NCBI RefSeq assembly: GCF_000696185.1
Contig: NZ_KK853997.1
Location: forward strand, 4,694,432 to 4,758,431
Direction of reading: 5' to 3'
Source of the DNA: Kitasatospora cheerisanensis KCTC 2395
Lineage (GTDB): Bacteria; Actinomycetota; Actinomycetes; Streptomycetales; Streptomycetaceae
Length of the DNA stretch: 64,000 bases
Below the pieces are notes generated by a model. That model had not been told where the DNA came from. It did no database searches and saw nothing but the letters and a program-made list of their open reading frames with translations. Both the position numbers and the translations under genes were made by a program. Position 1 is the stretch's first letter; the number at the start of each line of letters is the position of its first letter. Positions 37,878-45,568 of this stretch are shown here, one piece after another.

Positions 37878-38471
37878 TCAGATGAAGCGGGTGATGCCGG
37901 TGGGGGTGACGGCGGCGTGGACGGGGAGGTCGTGGGGTTCGGCGGGGAGGGCGGGGAGGAGTTCGTGGGGGTAGAGGAGGGTGGCCAGCAGGGGGCGGGA
38001 GCCGGCCCGGGCGAGGCGGGCCAGGACGCGGTCGTAGGAGCCGCCGCCGCGGCCGAGGCGGATGCCGCGGGGGTCGACGGCGAGGCCGGGCAGGAGGACC
38101 ACGTCGGCGGCGCAGACCGCGTCGGGGCCGAGGCGGTCGGCGAGGGGTTCGAGCAGGCCCCGGCCGGCGGGTGCGAGCCGGGCCTCGCTCTCGTAGGGCG
38201 CCCAGTCGAGGTCGTTGTCCGGCAGCAGGACCGGCAGCAGGACGCGGGCCCCGGCGGCCGCCAGCGCGGCCAGCAGCGGGCGGGTGCCCGGCTCCGCGCC
38301 GACCGAGACGTACGCGGCGACGGTGCCGCCCGGCGGCACCAGCGCCGTCGCGCGGGCCGCCAGCGCCTCGGCCGCCGCGGCGCGCTGGTCCGCGGTCAGG
38401 GCGCGCCGTTCGGCGAGCAGCCGTGACCTCAGCGCCGTCTTGTCGTTGGACAACCGATCCGCAGACACCAC
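37878..38471 (-). CDS. 5-formyltetrahydrofolate cyclo-ligase
   Basis: 197 residues. It converts 5-formyl-THF to 5,10-methenyl-THF with ATP. Visible family features: KTALRSRLLAERRALT at the N-terminus, VAAYVSVGAEPGTRPLL, VLLPVLLPDNDLDW, and the phosphate-binding end VLLPGLAVDPRGIRLGRGGG followed by YDRVLARL. The GTG at 38471 lies six bases behind GGAGGG; a second GTG follows directly. A much longer open frame upstream (to 39158) is the antisense of the GGDEF gene and is not part of the protein. Confidence 0.9.
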   Translation of the reverse strand: MVSADRLSNDKTALRSRLLAERRALTADQRAAAAEALAARATALVPPGGTVAAYVSVGAEPGTRPLLAALAAAGARVLLPVLLPDNDLDWAPYESEARLAPAGRGLLEPLADRLGPDAVCAADVVLLPGLAVDPRGIRLGRGGGSYDRVLARLARAGSRPLLATLLYPHELLPALPAEPHDLPVHAAVTPTGITRFI

Positions 38472-38531
38472 CCGTATCCCTCCAGCTCTGTCATTCACAG
38501 TGACACGAGCCTGACACGGAGAGGCCGCCGC

Positions 38532-39380
38532 ATGTCCACCCCGCTCCTGCTCCAGGCCCTGGCCGTGCTCGGCGCGGCTGCCCCGGCCGCCGCCGGCGTC
38601 ACGGCGCTGCGCCGCCGCCGGGCGGGGGCTGCGCTCGGCGGCCGGGAGGCGGAACTTCTGGCGAAGATCGCGGAACTGACGGCGGAACGGGACGAGTTGC
38701 GCCGCACCGCCTCGTGCGACCCGCTCACCGGGGTGTGGAACTACCGTCACCTCCAGCTCACCCTGGACCAGGAGATCGAGCGGGCCCGCCGGGCCGAGGC
38801 CAGCACCGTGGACCCGCGGCCGCTGTCGGTGCTGATGGTGGAGCTCGTCGGCTTCGACGCCCTGGTCGCCGAGCACGGCCGGGCCCGCGCCAACGCCATG
38901 CTGCGGGACCTCGCGCAGCGCCTGGCGGTGGAGATCCGCAGCTGCGACACCCTGGGCCGGTACGGCGGCGAGGAGTTCCTGGTGCTGCTGCCCGACACCG
39001 CCCCCGACGGCGCCGCCCAGGTCGCCGAGCGGCTGTGCTGGACGGTGCGCCGCCACCGCCTGACGGACCGTCACCCGGGCGAGGCCGCCGACCCGGAGGA
39101 GCGCAGCGGGCTGACCGCCGCGATCGGCCTGGCGGTGCTGCCGAGGGACGGCGGGCACGCCGCCGTCCTGCTGCGCGCCGCCGATCGCGCGCTCGCCGAG
39201 GCCCGCGCCGCCGGGGGCGACTGCTGGCGCGCCGTCCCGCCCGGGGGGCCGGCGCCGGAGGCCCCGGCCGGACCGGACGCTTCACCACTGCCGGGTAAGG
39301 TGTCTCCCGGCCCCGGCGAGGACACCCTCACCCCGCACGCGACCACCGGCGGCCCCCGCGCGACCGGTGACAGGCCTTAA
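38532..39380 (+). CDS. GGDEF-domain protein, probable diguanylate cyclase
   Basis: 282 residues. A short hydrophobic N-terminus (LLQALAVLGAAAPAAAGVTA) that may anchor it, a coiled-coil linker (EAELLAKIAELTAERDELRR), then a GGDEF domain starting DPLTGVWNYRHLQLTLD. The active-site loop is intact as GGEEF at 145-149 (RYGGEEFLVLLP), so c-di-GMP synthesis is expected. No upstream RxxD inhibitory site is evident. The C-terminal 60 residues are Pro/Gly-rich and probably disordered. In streptomycetes c-di-GMP controls BldD and the entry into sporulation. It is divergent from the cyclo-ligase gene. Confidence 0.85.
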   Translation: MSTPLLLQALAVLGAAAPAAAGVTALRRRRAGAALGGREAELLAKIAELTAERDELRRTASCDPLTGVWNYRHLQLTLDQEIERARRAEASTVDPRPLSVLMVELVGFDALVAEHGRARANAMLRDLAQRLAVEIRSCDTLGRYGGEEFLVLLPDTAPDGAAQVAERLCWTVRRHRLTDRHPGEAADPEERSGLTAAIGLAVLPRDGGHAAVLLRAADRALAEARAAGGDCWRAVPPGGPAPEAPAGPDASPLPGKVSPGPGEDTLTPHATTGGPRATGDRP

Positions 39381-39437
39381 GAACCGATTCACCCGCCTCT
39401 CAGCAGGGTGGAATCCCCGGCTTAGTAAGGTCGACGC

Positions 39438-40358
39438 ATGACGAACGAGCACGCCCGCACCCCGGTTACCAAGGCAGTCGTCCCCGCTGCCGGTCTCGGA
39501 ACCCGGTTCCTCCCCGCCACCAAGGCCACCCCGAAGGAAATGCTTCCGGTGGTGGACAAGCCGGCGATCCAGTACGTGGTGGAGGAGGCCGCCTCGGCGG
39601 GCCTGTCCGACATACTGATGGTCACCGGTCGCAACAAGCGTGCTCTGGAAGACCACTTCGACCGCGCCTACGAGCTGGAGGAGCTGCTCACCCGCAAGGG
39701 CGACCACGACCGCCTGCGGCGCGTCCAGGAGTCGGTGCAGCTGGCCAACATGCACTACGTCCGGCAGGGCGACCCGAAGGGCCTCGGCCACGCCGTCTCG
39801 GTCGCCGAACAGCACGTCGCCGGCCAGCCGTTCGCCGTCCTGCTCGGTGACGACCTGATCGACCCGCGCGACCCGCTGCTGGCCCGCATGATCGAGGTGC
39901 AGCAGGAACTCGGCGGCTCCGTGGTCGCGTTGATGGAGGTCGACCCCGCGCAGATCCACCTGTACGGCTGCGCCGCCGTCAAGCCCAACGGCTTCGGCGA
40001 GGACGTCTTCCAGGTGACCGACCTGGTCGAGAAGCCGGACACCGCCGACGCCCCGTCCAACTACGCGGTCATCGGCCGCTACGTGCTCGACCCGACCGTC
40101 TTCGACGTGCTGCGCGAGACCCCGCCCGGCCGTGGCGGCGAGATCCAGCTGACCGACGCGCTGCGCGAGCTGGCCACCCGCGACGAGAACTCCGGCGGCC
40201 CGGTCTACGGCGTGCTGTTCAAGGGCCGCCGCTACGACACCGGCGACCGCGCCGACTACCTGCGGGCGATCGTCCGGCTGGCCGCCGAGCGCGACGACCT
40301 CGGCCCCGAATTCCGGACCTGGCTGCGGCAGTTCGTCGCCGTCGAGATGCAGGGCTGA
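39438..40358 (+). CDS. galU: UTP-glucose-1-phosphate uridylyltransferase
   Basis: 306 residues. The nucleotidyltransferase loop KAVVPAAGLGTRFLPATKAT is followed by PKEMLPVVDKPAIQYVVEEA, then LLGDDLIDP and VIGRYVLDPTVFDVL, all typical of GalU. It makes UDP-glucose in the cytoplasm. It is followed after 26 bases by the glp gene, on the same strand, and the two may be cotranscribed. Length matches the family's usual 290-310 residues. Confidence 0.95.
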   Translation: MTNEHARTPVTKAVVPAAGLGTRFLPATKATPKEMLPVVDKPAIQYVVEEAASAGLSDILMVTGRNKRALEDHFDRAYELEELLTRKGDHDRLRRVQESVQLANMHYVRQGDPKGLGHAVSVAEQHVAGQPFAVLLGDDLIDPRDPLLARMIEVQQELGGSVVALMEVDPAQIHLYGCAAVKPNGFGEDVFQVTDLVEKPDTADAPSNYAVIGRYVLDPTVFDVLRETPPGRGGEIQLTDALRELATRDENSGGPVYGVLFKGRRYDTGDRADYLRAIVRLAAERDDLGPEFRTWLRQFVAVEMQG

Positions 40359-40384
40359 CCCACCACGAAGGCGAGTGTGAGGCG

Positions 40385-41698
40385 ATGACCGGGAAGCACG
40401 ACCCCTGCGACGAGGGCGCCGGCTCCCCGGCGTCGCCGCGCCTGTGGAGCGTCGACGAGCACCTCGCCGACGTGCTGTTCGCCGCGGCGCCGCTGCCGCC
40501 CATCGAGCTCCGCCTGCTGGAGGCCCAGGGCCTGCGGCTCGCCGAGGACGTGCACGCCACCGCCGACCTGCCGCCGTTCGACAACAGCTCGATGGACGGC
40601 TACGCGCTGCGCACCGCCGACACCGTGCGGGCCACCGACGAGTACCCGTCGGTGCTCGCCGTGGTCGGCGACATCGCCGCCGGCGCCGGCGAGCTGCCCA
40701 AGGTCGGCCCCGGCCAGGCCGCCCGGATCATGACCGGCGCCCCCGTCCCGCCCGGCGCCGAGGCCGTCGCCCCGGTCGAGTGGACCGACGGCGGCACCGG
40801 CACCGGGCAGGCCGCCGACGCGATGGGCGCCGGCGGCGAGGGCGCGGAGGTGCGGGTGCTGCGCCCGGTCGCCGAGGGCGCGTTCATCCGCCGCCGCGGC
40901 AGCGACGTCACCGCCGGCGACACCGTGCTGGAGTCCGGCGCGCTGCTCGGCCCCGCCCAGCTCGGCCTGCTGGCCGCGATCGGCCGGGCCACCGTCCGGG
41001 TCCGCCCCCGGCCCCGGGTGGTGGTGCTCTCCACCGGCAGCGAACTCGTCCAGCCCGGCGAGGAGACCGGCCCCGGCCGGATCCACGACTCCAACTCCTT
41101 CACCCTGACCGCCGCCGCGACGGCGGCCGGCGCGGTCGCGTACCGGGTCGGCGGCGTCCCGGACGAGGCGTCCACCCTGCGCGCGGTGTTGGAGGACCAG
41201 CTCGGCCGGGCCGACCTGATCGTCACCAGCGGCGGCGTCTCGGTGGGCGCGTACGACGTGGTCAAGGAGGTCTTCGCCGACTACGCCGGCGTCGACTTCC
41301 GGCGGCTGCGGATGCAGCCCGGCAAGCCGCAGGGCTACGGCCGGATCGGCGGCGACCAGGGCGTGCCGCTGCTCGCGCTGCCCGGCAACCCGGTCAGCGC
41401 GTACATCTCCTTCGAGCTGTTCGTCCGCCCCGTCATCCGGACCATGCTCGGCGCCCCCGACGTGCACCGCCCCGTGGTGCGCGCGGCGACCACCGCGGCG
41501 CTGCGCTCCCCGGCCGGGCGGCGGCAGTTCCTGCGCGGCCGGTACCACCCGGCGGACGGCACCGTCAGCCCCGTGGGTGGTGAAGGTTCGCACCTGGTCG
41601 GCGCGTTGGCGAAGGCGGACTGCCTGATCACGGTGCCCGAGGACACCACCGCGGTGCCGGCCGGAAGCGCCGTCGATGTGGTCCTTCTCACGGACTGA
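40385..41698 (+). CDS. glp: Gephyrin-like MoeA-family protein (Glp)
   Basis: 437 residues. MoeA fold: LSSDNS-type segment PPFDNSSMDGYALR, GPGQAARIMTGAPVPPGAEA, then the MPT-binding domain (STGSELVQPGEETGPGRIHDSN, LIVTSGGVSVGAYDVVKEV) and the C-terminal barrel after MQPGKPQGYG. The family inserts molybdate into molybdopterin. In actinobacteria the copy linked to a SepX/GlpR gene is a cell-division protein (Glp) that interacts with FtsZ (established knowledge). Here sepX lies four genes downstream on the same strand, which favours the Glp identity; a molybdenum-cofactor role is not excluded. Confidence 0.85.
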   Translation: MTGKHDPCDEGAGSPASPRLWSVDEHLADVLFAAAPLPPIELRLLEAQGLRLAEDVHATADLPPFDNSSMDGYALRTADTVRATDEYPSVLAVVGDIAAGAGELPKVGPGQAARIMTGAPVPPGAEAVAPVEWTDGGTGTGQAADAMGAGGEGAEVRVLRPVAEGAFIRRRGSDVTAGDTVLESGALLGPAQLGLLAAIGRATVRVRPRPRVVVLSTGSELVQPGEETGPGRIHDSNSFTLTAAATAAGAVAYRVGGVPDEASTLRAVLEDQLGRADLIVTSGGVSVGAYDVVKEVFADYAGVDFRRLRMQPGKPQGYGRIGGDQGVPLLALPGNPVSAYISFELFVRPVIRTMLGAPDVHRPVVRAATTAALRSPAGRRQFLRGRYHPADGTVSPVGGEGSHLVGALAKADCLITVPEDTTAVPAGSAVDVVLLTD

Positions 41699-41754
41699 CC
41701 CGGGCGGGGCTGTACGGTAGCGCGAGATTCGCACCGTGTTACTGGAGCCCACTC

Positions 41755-42267
41755 GTGACCGACACACCCCCCGGCGACCGCCTCACGCACGTCGACCACA
41801 CCGGCGCCGCCCGGATGGTCGACGTCTCCGAGAAGGCCGCCACCACCCGGGTCGCGGTGGCGGCCGGCCGCGTCCGGGTCGCCCCCCGGGTGGTCGAACT
41901 GCTGCGCGGCGAAGGCGTTCCCAAGGGCGACGCCCTCGCCGTCGCCCGGATCGCCGGCATCATGGGCGCCAAGCGGACGCCCGACCTGATCCCGCTCTGC
42001 CACCCCATCGCGCTCACCGGCACCGCCGTCGACCTGACGGTCACCGACACCGCCGTGGAGATCACCGCCACCGTCCGCACCGCCGACCGCACCGGCGTCG
42101 AGATGGAGGCACTCACCGCCGTCGCCACCGCCGCGCTCACCGTCATCGACATGGTCAAGGCCGTCGACAAGGCCGCCGCCATCGAGGACGTCCGGGTGCT
42201 CAGCAAGACCGGCGGCAAGAGCGGCGACTGGCACCGGCCGGACACGGCGGGGGAGGGCGAGCAGTGA
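41755..42267 (+). CDS. moaC: Cyclic pyranopterin monophosphate synthase accessory protein MoaC
   Basis: 170 residues. It acts with MoaA to form cyclic pyranopterin monophosphate in molybdenum cofactor synthesis. Family features: RMVDVSEKAATTRVAVAAG, KGDALAVARIAGIMGAKRT, LIPLCHPIALTG, GVEMEALTAV and VIDMVKAVDKA with the conserved catalytic Lys and Asp. Start is GTG at 41755. The stop overlaps the next start as GTGA. The last ten residues are a short acidic tail. Confidence 0.95.
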   Translation: MTDTPPGDRLTHVDHTGAARMVDVSEKAATTRVAVAAGRVRVAPRVVELLRGEGVPKGDALAVARIAGIMGAKRTPDLIPLCHPIALTGTAVDLTVTDTAVEITATVRTADRTGVEMEALTAVATAALTVIDMVKAVDKAAAIEDVRVLSKTGGKSGDWHRPDTAGEGEQ

Positions 42268-42755
42268 GGGCCCTCGCCGTCACCGTCTCCAACCGGGCCG
42301 CCGCCGGCGTGTACGAGGACCGGGGCGGCCCGCTGCTGGTCGCCGGCCTGCGGGAGATGGGCTTCGAGGCCGACGGCCCGACGGTCGTCCCCGACGGCGA
42401 CCCCGTCGAGGCGGTGCTGCGCGAAGCCGTCGCCGCCGGGTACGACGTGGTGCTCACCACCGGCGGCACCGGCATCTCGCCGCAGGACCTCACGCCCGAG
42501 ATGACCGCCCGGGTGATCGACCGTCGGATCCCCGGCATCCCGGAGGCGATCCGCGCGCACGGCCGGGAGAAGGTCCCCACCGCGGCGCTCTCCCGGGGCC
42601 TGGCCGGCCTCGCCGGGCGCACCCTGATCGTCAACCTGCCCGGCTCCACCGGCGGCGTCCGCGACGGCCTCGCGGTGCTCGCCCCGCTGCTGCCGCACGC
42701 CGTCGACCAGTTGGCCGGCGGCGACCACCCGCGCCCCGCGGGCGGTGCGCACTGA
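42264..42755 (+). CDS. MoaB/Mog-family molybdopterin adenylyltransferase-like protein
   Basis: 163 residues from the GTG at 42264, which overlaps the moaC stop. LAVTVSNRAAAGVYEDRGGP is the N-terminal MPT-binding motif of the MogA/MoaB fold; VVLTTGGTGISPQDLTPE and IVNLPGSTGGVRDGL complete the site. It adenylates molybdopterin in molybdenum cofactor synthesis, or may be a MoaB-type relative. The operon position behind moaC fits cofactor synthesis. Confidence 0.88.
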   Translation: MRALAVTVSNRAAAGVYEDRGGPLLVAGLREMGFEADGPTVVPDGDPVEAVLREAVAAGYDVVLTTGGTGISPQDLTPEMTARVIDRRIPGIPEAIRAHGREKVPTAALSRGLAGLAGRTLIVNLPGSTGGVRDGLAVLAPLLPHAVDQLAGGDHPRPAGGAH

Positions 42756-42790
42756 ACGCGGCCCGGCCGGTCGAACTGGCCGAGGGGGAC

Positions 42791-43378
42791 GTGGTGCTGC
42801 GGCCCATCCGCCGCCGCGACCAGGCCGAGTGGCAGGAGGTGAGCCGGCGCAACCGGGACTGGTTGCGGCGCTGGGAGGCCACCGTGCCGCCCGCCCCGCC
42901 CGGCCGTGCGCCGCTGCCCCGGCCGACCTTCCGGCAGATGGTCCGCTACCTGCGCGCGGAGGCCGCCGCGGGCCGGATGCTGCCCTTCGTGGTGCTCTAC
43001 CGGGGCCGCCTGGTCGGCCAGTTGACCGTCGGCGGGATCACCTGGGGCTCGATGTGCTCCGCCAACGTCGGCTACTGGGTGGACGAGGCGGTGGCCGGCC
43101 GCGGCATCATGCCCACGGCGGTCGCGCTCGCCGTCGACCACTGCTTCCGGGACCTGGGACTGCACCGGGTCGAGGTGTGCATCCGCCCCGAGAACCGGCC
43201 CAGCCGCCGGGTGGTGGAGAAACTCGGCTTCCGCGCCGAGGGAATGCGGCCGCGCTATCTGCACATCGACGGCGACTGGCGTGACCACCTGGTCTATGCG
43301 CTCACCGCCGACGAGGCCGCCGACGGGCTGCTCAACCGCTGGCACTCCCTCAGGAGCGGCCCCGCGCAAGGTAATTGA
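42791..43378 (+). CDS. GNAT N-acetyltransferase, RimJ-like
   Basis: 195 residues from the GTG at 42791. A GNAT fold of the RimJ/RimL branch: VLRPIRRRDQAEWQEVSRRN, VGYWVDEAVAGRGIMPTAVA (acetyl-CoA loop) and LHRVEVCIRPENRPSRRVVE followed by KLGFRAEG. The usual family N-terminus is about 12 residues longer, and the open frame does reach back to a CTG at 42752 that overlaps the previous stop, so the true start may lie upstream. It probably acetylates the N-terminus of a ribosomal protein or a similar target. It is the last gene before an AT-rich gap. Confidence 0.85.
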   Translation: MVLRPIRRRDQAEWQEVSRRNRDWLRRWEATVPPAPPGRAPLPRPTFRQMVRYLRAEAAAGRMLPFVVLYRGRLVGQLTVGGITWGSMCSANVGYWVDEAVAGRGIMPTAVALAVDHCFRDLGLHRVEVCIRPENRPSRRVVEKLGFRAEGMRPRYLHIDGDWRDHLVYALTADEAADGLLNRWHSLRSGPAQGN

Positions 43379-43401
43379 ATATCTGTTCGAATAGTAGATA
43401 T
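43379..43401. promoter_or_regulatory. AT-rich inverted repeat upstream of sepX
   Basis: ATATCT (43379-43384) and AGATAT (43396-43401) are inverted around 11 bases, in an AT-rich island right after the acetyltransferase stop. The 163-base gap up to sepX probably holds its promoter; the island stands out against the GC-rich surroundings. Confidence 0.4.
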
Positions 43402-43541
43402 CGATATGGCATCGGCGGCCCGCCGGGGCCGGGGCGAGCCGTCACAAATACCGGCAAAATAGTCTGAGAATCAGCTTGATCGGACGACACGCCGTCCCAA
43501 ATTGCTGCAGCGCCTTACCCTGCGCCCGTACCGTGTGAAAC

Positions 43542-44604
43542 GTGAGCAGTAGCGGCCTTATCTACGCGGTCATCGTAGGGGCCTGGGCCGCCTATCTGGT
43601 GCCGATGTGGCTCCGCAGGCAGGACGAGCTCAACGAGTCGCGTCCGACGGAACGCTTCAGTACCGCGATCCGCCTGCTGGCCGGACGATCGGCCATGGAA
43701 CGGCGCGCGGCCCGAGCCCTCGGCGAACAGACCGCCGAACAGCAGCACCCCGCCGGAGACCCGGACGGGGCCGCAGCCGACCCCGCGGACGTCCCCACCC
43801 GGCCCGCCGCGTGGGACGGGGGCGAGCCCGCCTCCGCCGCCCCGGAGCCCGGGCCCGAGGCCGGTCCGGCCCCCGAGGCGCCCGCCCGGCCCGAACCGTC
43901 CGCCGAACCGTCCGCCGAACCGGCGGCCGAACCGGCCGCGCCCGAGGAGGACCGGGTGCGGACCCGCGGCGAACGCGACCGGGACCACGGCGAGCAGGAC
44001 GGACGGCGCTCCGCCGAGCGGCGGGCCCGACTGCTCGCCCGGCGCCGCCGCATGGTCACCCTGCTCTTCGTCGCCTTCGCGCTCGGCGCGGTCGTCGCCG
44101 CCGTGGCCGGCTTCGCCTTCCTCTGGGTGCCCGCCGTGCCCGGCATCCTGCTCACCCTGTACATCGGGCACCTGCGCCGGCTCGAACGCCAGCGCTACGA
44201 GGTCAAGTTCGACCGGGTCCGGGCCGCGCAGGCCGCCGAGCGGCTGCGCGAACGCGAGCGGGCCGGGCCGCCGAGCCCCCGTGACCGCACCGCAGCCCAC
44301 CGGGGCGGCGGCCGAACCCGCGACCCGGGCCAGCGCCCTCGCCGAGGCCACCGAGCACGAGGAGTGGGCCGACGGCGTCCGCGCCCGGGCCGCCGCCGGC
44401 CCCGACTCCTGGGAGCCCGTCCCCGTCCCGCTCCCCACCTACGTCACCGCCCCCGTCGCCCCCCGGGTCAACCGCGGCCTCGACCTGTCGGCCCCCAACA
44501 CCTGGGACTCCGGCCGGCCCGTCACCCCGCTCTTCGACCAGTACGGCGAACCCGGCCCGCAGCAGGCCGCCCCCGAGTACCGCCCCCGCGCCGCCAACGA
44601 ATAG
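43542..44604 (+). CDS. sepX: Divisome membrane protein SepX/GlpR, one frame break
   Basis: About 353 residues. The N-terminal membrane segment SSGLIYAVIVGAWAAYLVPM is typical, followed by WLRRQDELNESRPTERFSTA. A Glu/Pro/Ala linker with 12-base repeats comes next, then two more membrane segments (VTLLFVAFALGAVVAAVAGF, LWVPAVPGILLTLYIGHL), and a C-terminus with TPLFDQYGEP ending RAANE. The frame breaks in CCCCC at 44276-44280: dropping one C (or adding two bases) joins ERERAGPPSP to VTAPQPTG. Left uncorrected, the frame runs on to 44708 as an Arg/Pro-rich false tail. SepX stabilises division septa in Streptomyces; GlpR is the receptor for Glp in corynebacteria. Confidence 0.85.
43893..43940. 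repeat. 12-base tandem repeats in the sepX linker
   Basis: GAACCGTCCGCC occurs twice in tandem (43893-43916), followed by GAACCGGCGGCC and GAACCGGCCGCG. They encode Glu-Pro-Ser/Ala-Ala units between the membrane segments. Confidence 0.85.
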
Positions 44605-44618
44605 GCCCGCACCCCCGG

Positions 44619-44652
44619 AACGCCCCGCCACCGCCCAGGTGTGCGGGGCGTT
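44619..44652 (+). terminator. Terminator of sepX
   Basis: AACGCCCCGC (44619-44628) pairs perfectly with GCGGGGCGTT (44643-44652) around a 14-base loop, 14 bases after the corrected sepX stop. This also supports the corrected reading frame over the longer uncorrected one. Confidence 0.65.
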
Positions 44653-44725
44653 CGCGCTCCCCGCCCGCGCCCCGCCGACCATGGTCACGAGTACCCCGCC
44701 AGGGGTGATAGAGTTCTTTCTTGTT

Positions 44726-44801
<76 letters not shown>

Positions 44802-44804
44802 CGA

Positions 44805-44841
44805 CAGAAGTCCCGCCCGGGTCACCCGGGCGGGACTTCTG
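44805..44841 (+). terminator. Terminator of tRNA-Ala
   Basis: CAGAAGTCCCGCCCGGG (44805-44821) pairs perfectly over 17 bases with 44825-44841, loop TCA, followed by CTTTGT. Confidence 0.9.
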
Positions 44842-44923
44842 CTTTGTGCGGGGCGGACGGGGCGTCACCTCCCGGGCGCCGCGACTCCGCCGCTGTGGCA
44901 GGCATCACACCGGTGTTCGCCGG

Positions 44924-45568
44924 CTACCGCTTCAGGTAGGCGAGCACGGCCAGCACCCGGCGGTTGGCGTCCGGGGTGTTGTCGATCCGGAGCTTGGCGA
45001 AGATCGAGGCGGTGTGCTTGGCCACCGCGCTCTCGCCGATGTGCAGTTCGGCCATCACGGCGGCGTTGGAGCGGCCCTCCGCCATCAGGCGCAGGACGTC
45101 GAGCTCACGGGGCGTCAGGTCGGCGGTGGTGCCGCGGGCGGTCGAGCGGGCCATCAGGCGGGCGATCACCTGCGGGTCCATCACGGTGCCGCCGGAGGCG
45201 ACGGTGCGGACCGCGTCGACGAACTGCGCGGTGTGGGTGACGCGGTCCTTGAGCAGGTAGCCGACCGCGCCCAGGCCGTCCGCCAGCAGCTCCTGCGCGT
45301 ACAGCTGCTCCACGTACTGGGAGAGCACCAGGACCGGCAGGGCGGGGCGTTCGCGGCGTACGGTCAGGGCGGCCTGGAGGCCCTCGTCGGTGTGGGTGGG
45401 CGGCAGGCGGATGTCGACCACGGCCACGTCGGGGTGCAACTCGCGGAGCGCGCGCAGCAGTTCCGGGCCGGTCTCGACGGCGGCCACCACCTCGAAGCCG
45501 TGCTCGGCGAGGGTGCGGCTCAGGCCGTCGCGGAGGAGGAAGAGGTCTTCGGCGAGGACGACGCGCAC
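44924..45568 (-). CDS. NarL-family response regulator
   Basis: 214 residues. The receiver starts VRVVLAEDLFLLRDGLSRTL with the acidic pair; the phosphoacceptor Asp is in VAVVDIRLPP; the Lys is in YLLKDRV. The C-terminal LuxR helix-turn-helix is LTPRELDVLRLMAEGRSN, then IGESAVAKHTASIFAKL. The GTG at 45568 has GGAG upstream. The gene overlaps the end of the sensor kinase gene by 49 bases, so the two are tightly coupled. It is the usual cytoplasmic partner of a HisKA_3 kinase; targets are unknown but may include this operon. Confidence 0.9.
   Translation of the reverse strand: MRVVLAEDLFLLRDGLSRTLAEHGFEVVAAVETGPELLRALRELHPDVAVVDIRLPPTHTDEGLQAALTVRRERPALPVLVLSQYVEQLYAQELLADGLGAVGYLLKDRVTHTAQFVDAVRTVASGGTVMDPQVIARLMARSTARGTTADLTPRELDVLRLMAEGRSNAAVMAELHIGESAVAKHTASIFAKLRIDNTPDANRRVLAVLAYLKR

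Noticed and set aside
34843..37974. 1043-residue plus-strand frame overlapping the acylase gene
   Set aside because: Arg/Pro/His-rich shadow in another frame of a well-supported acylase gene.
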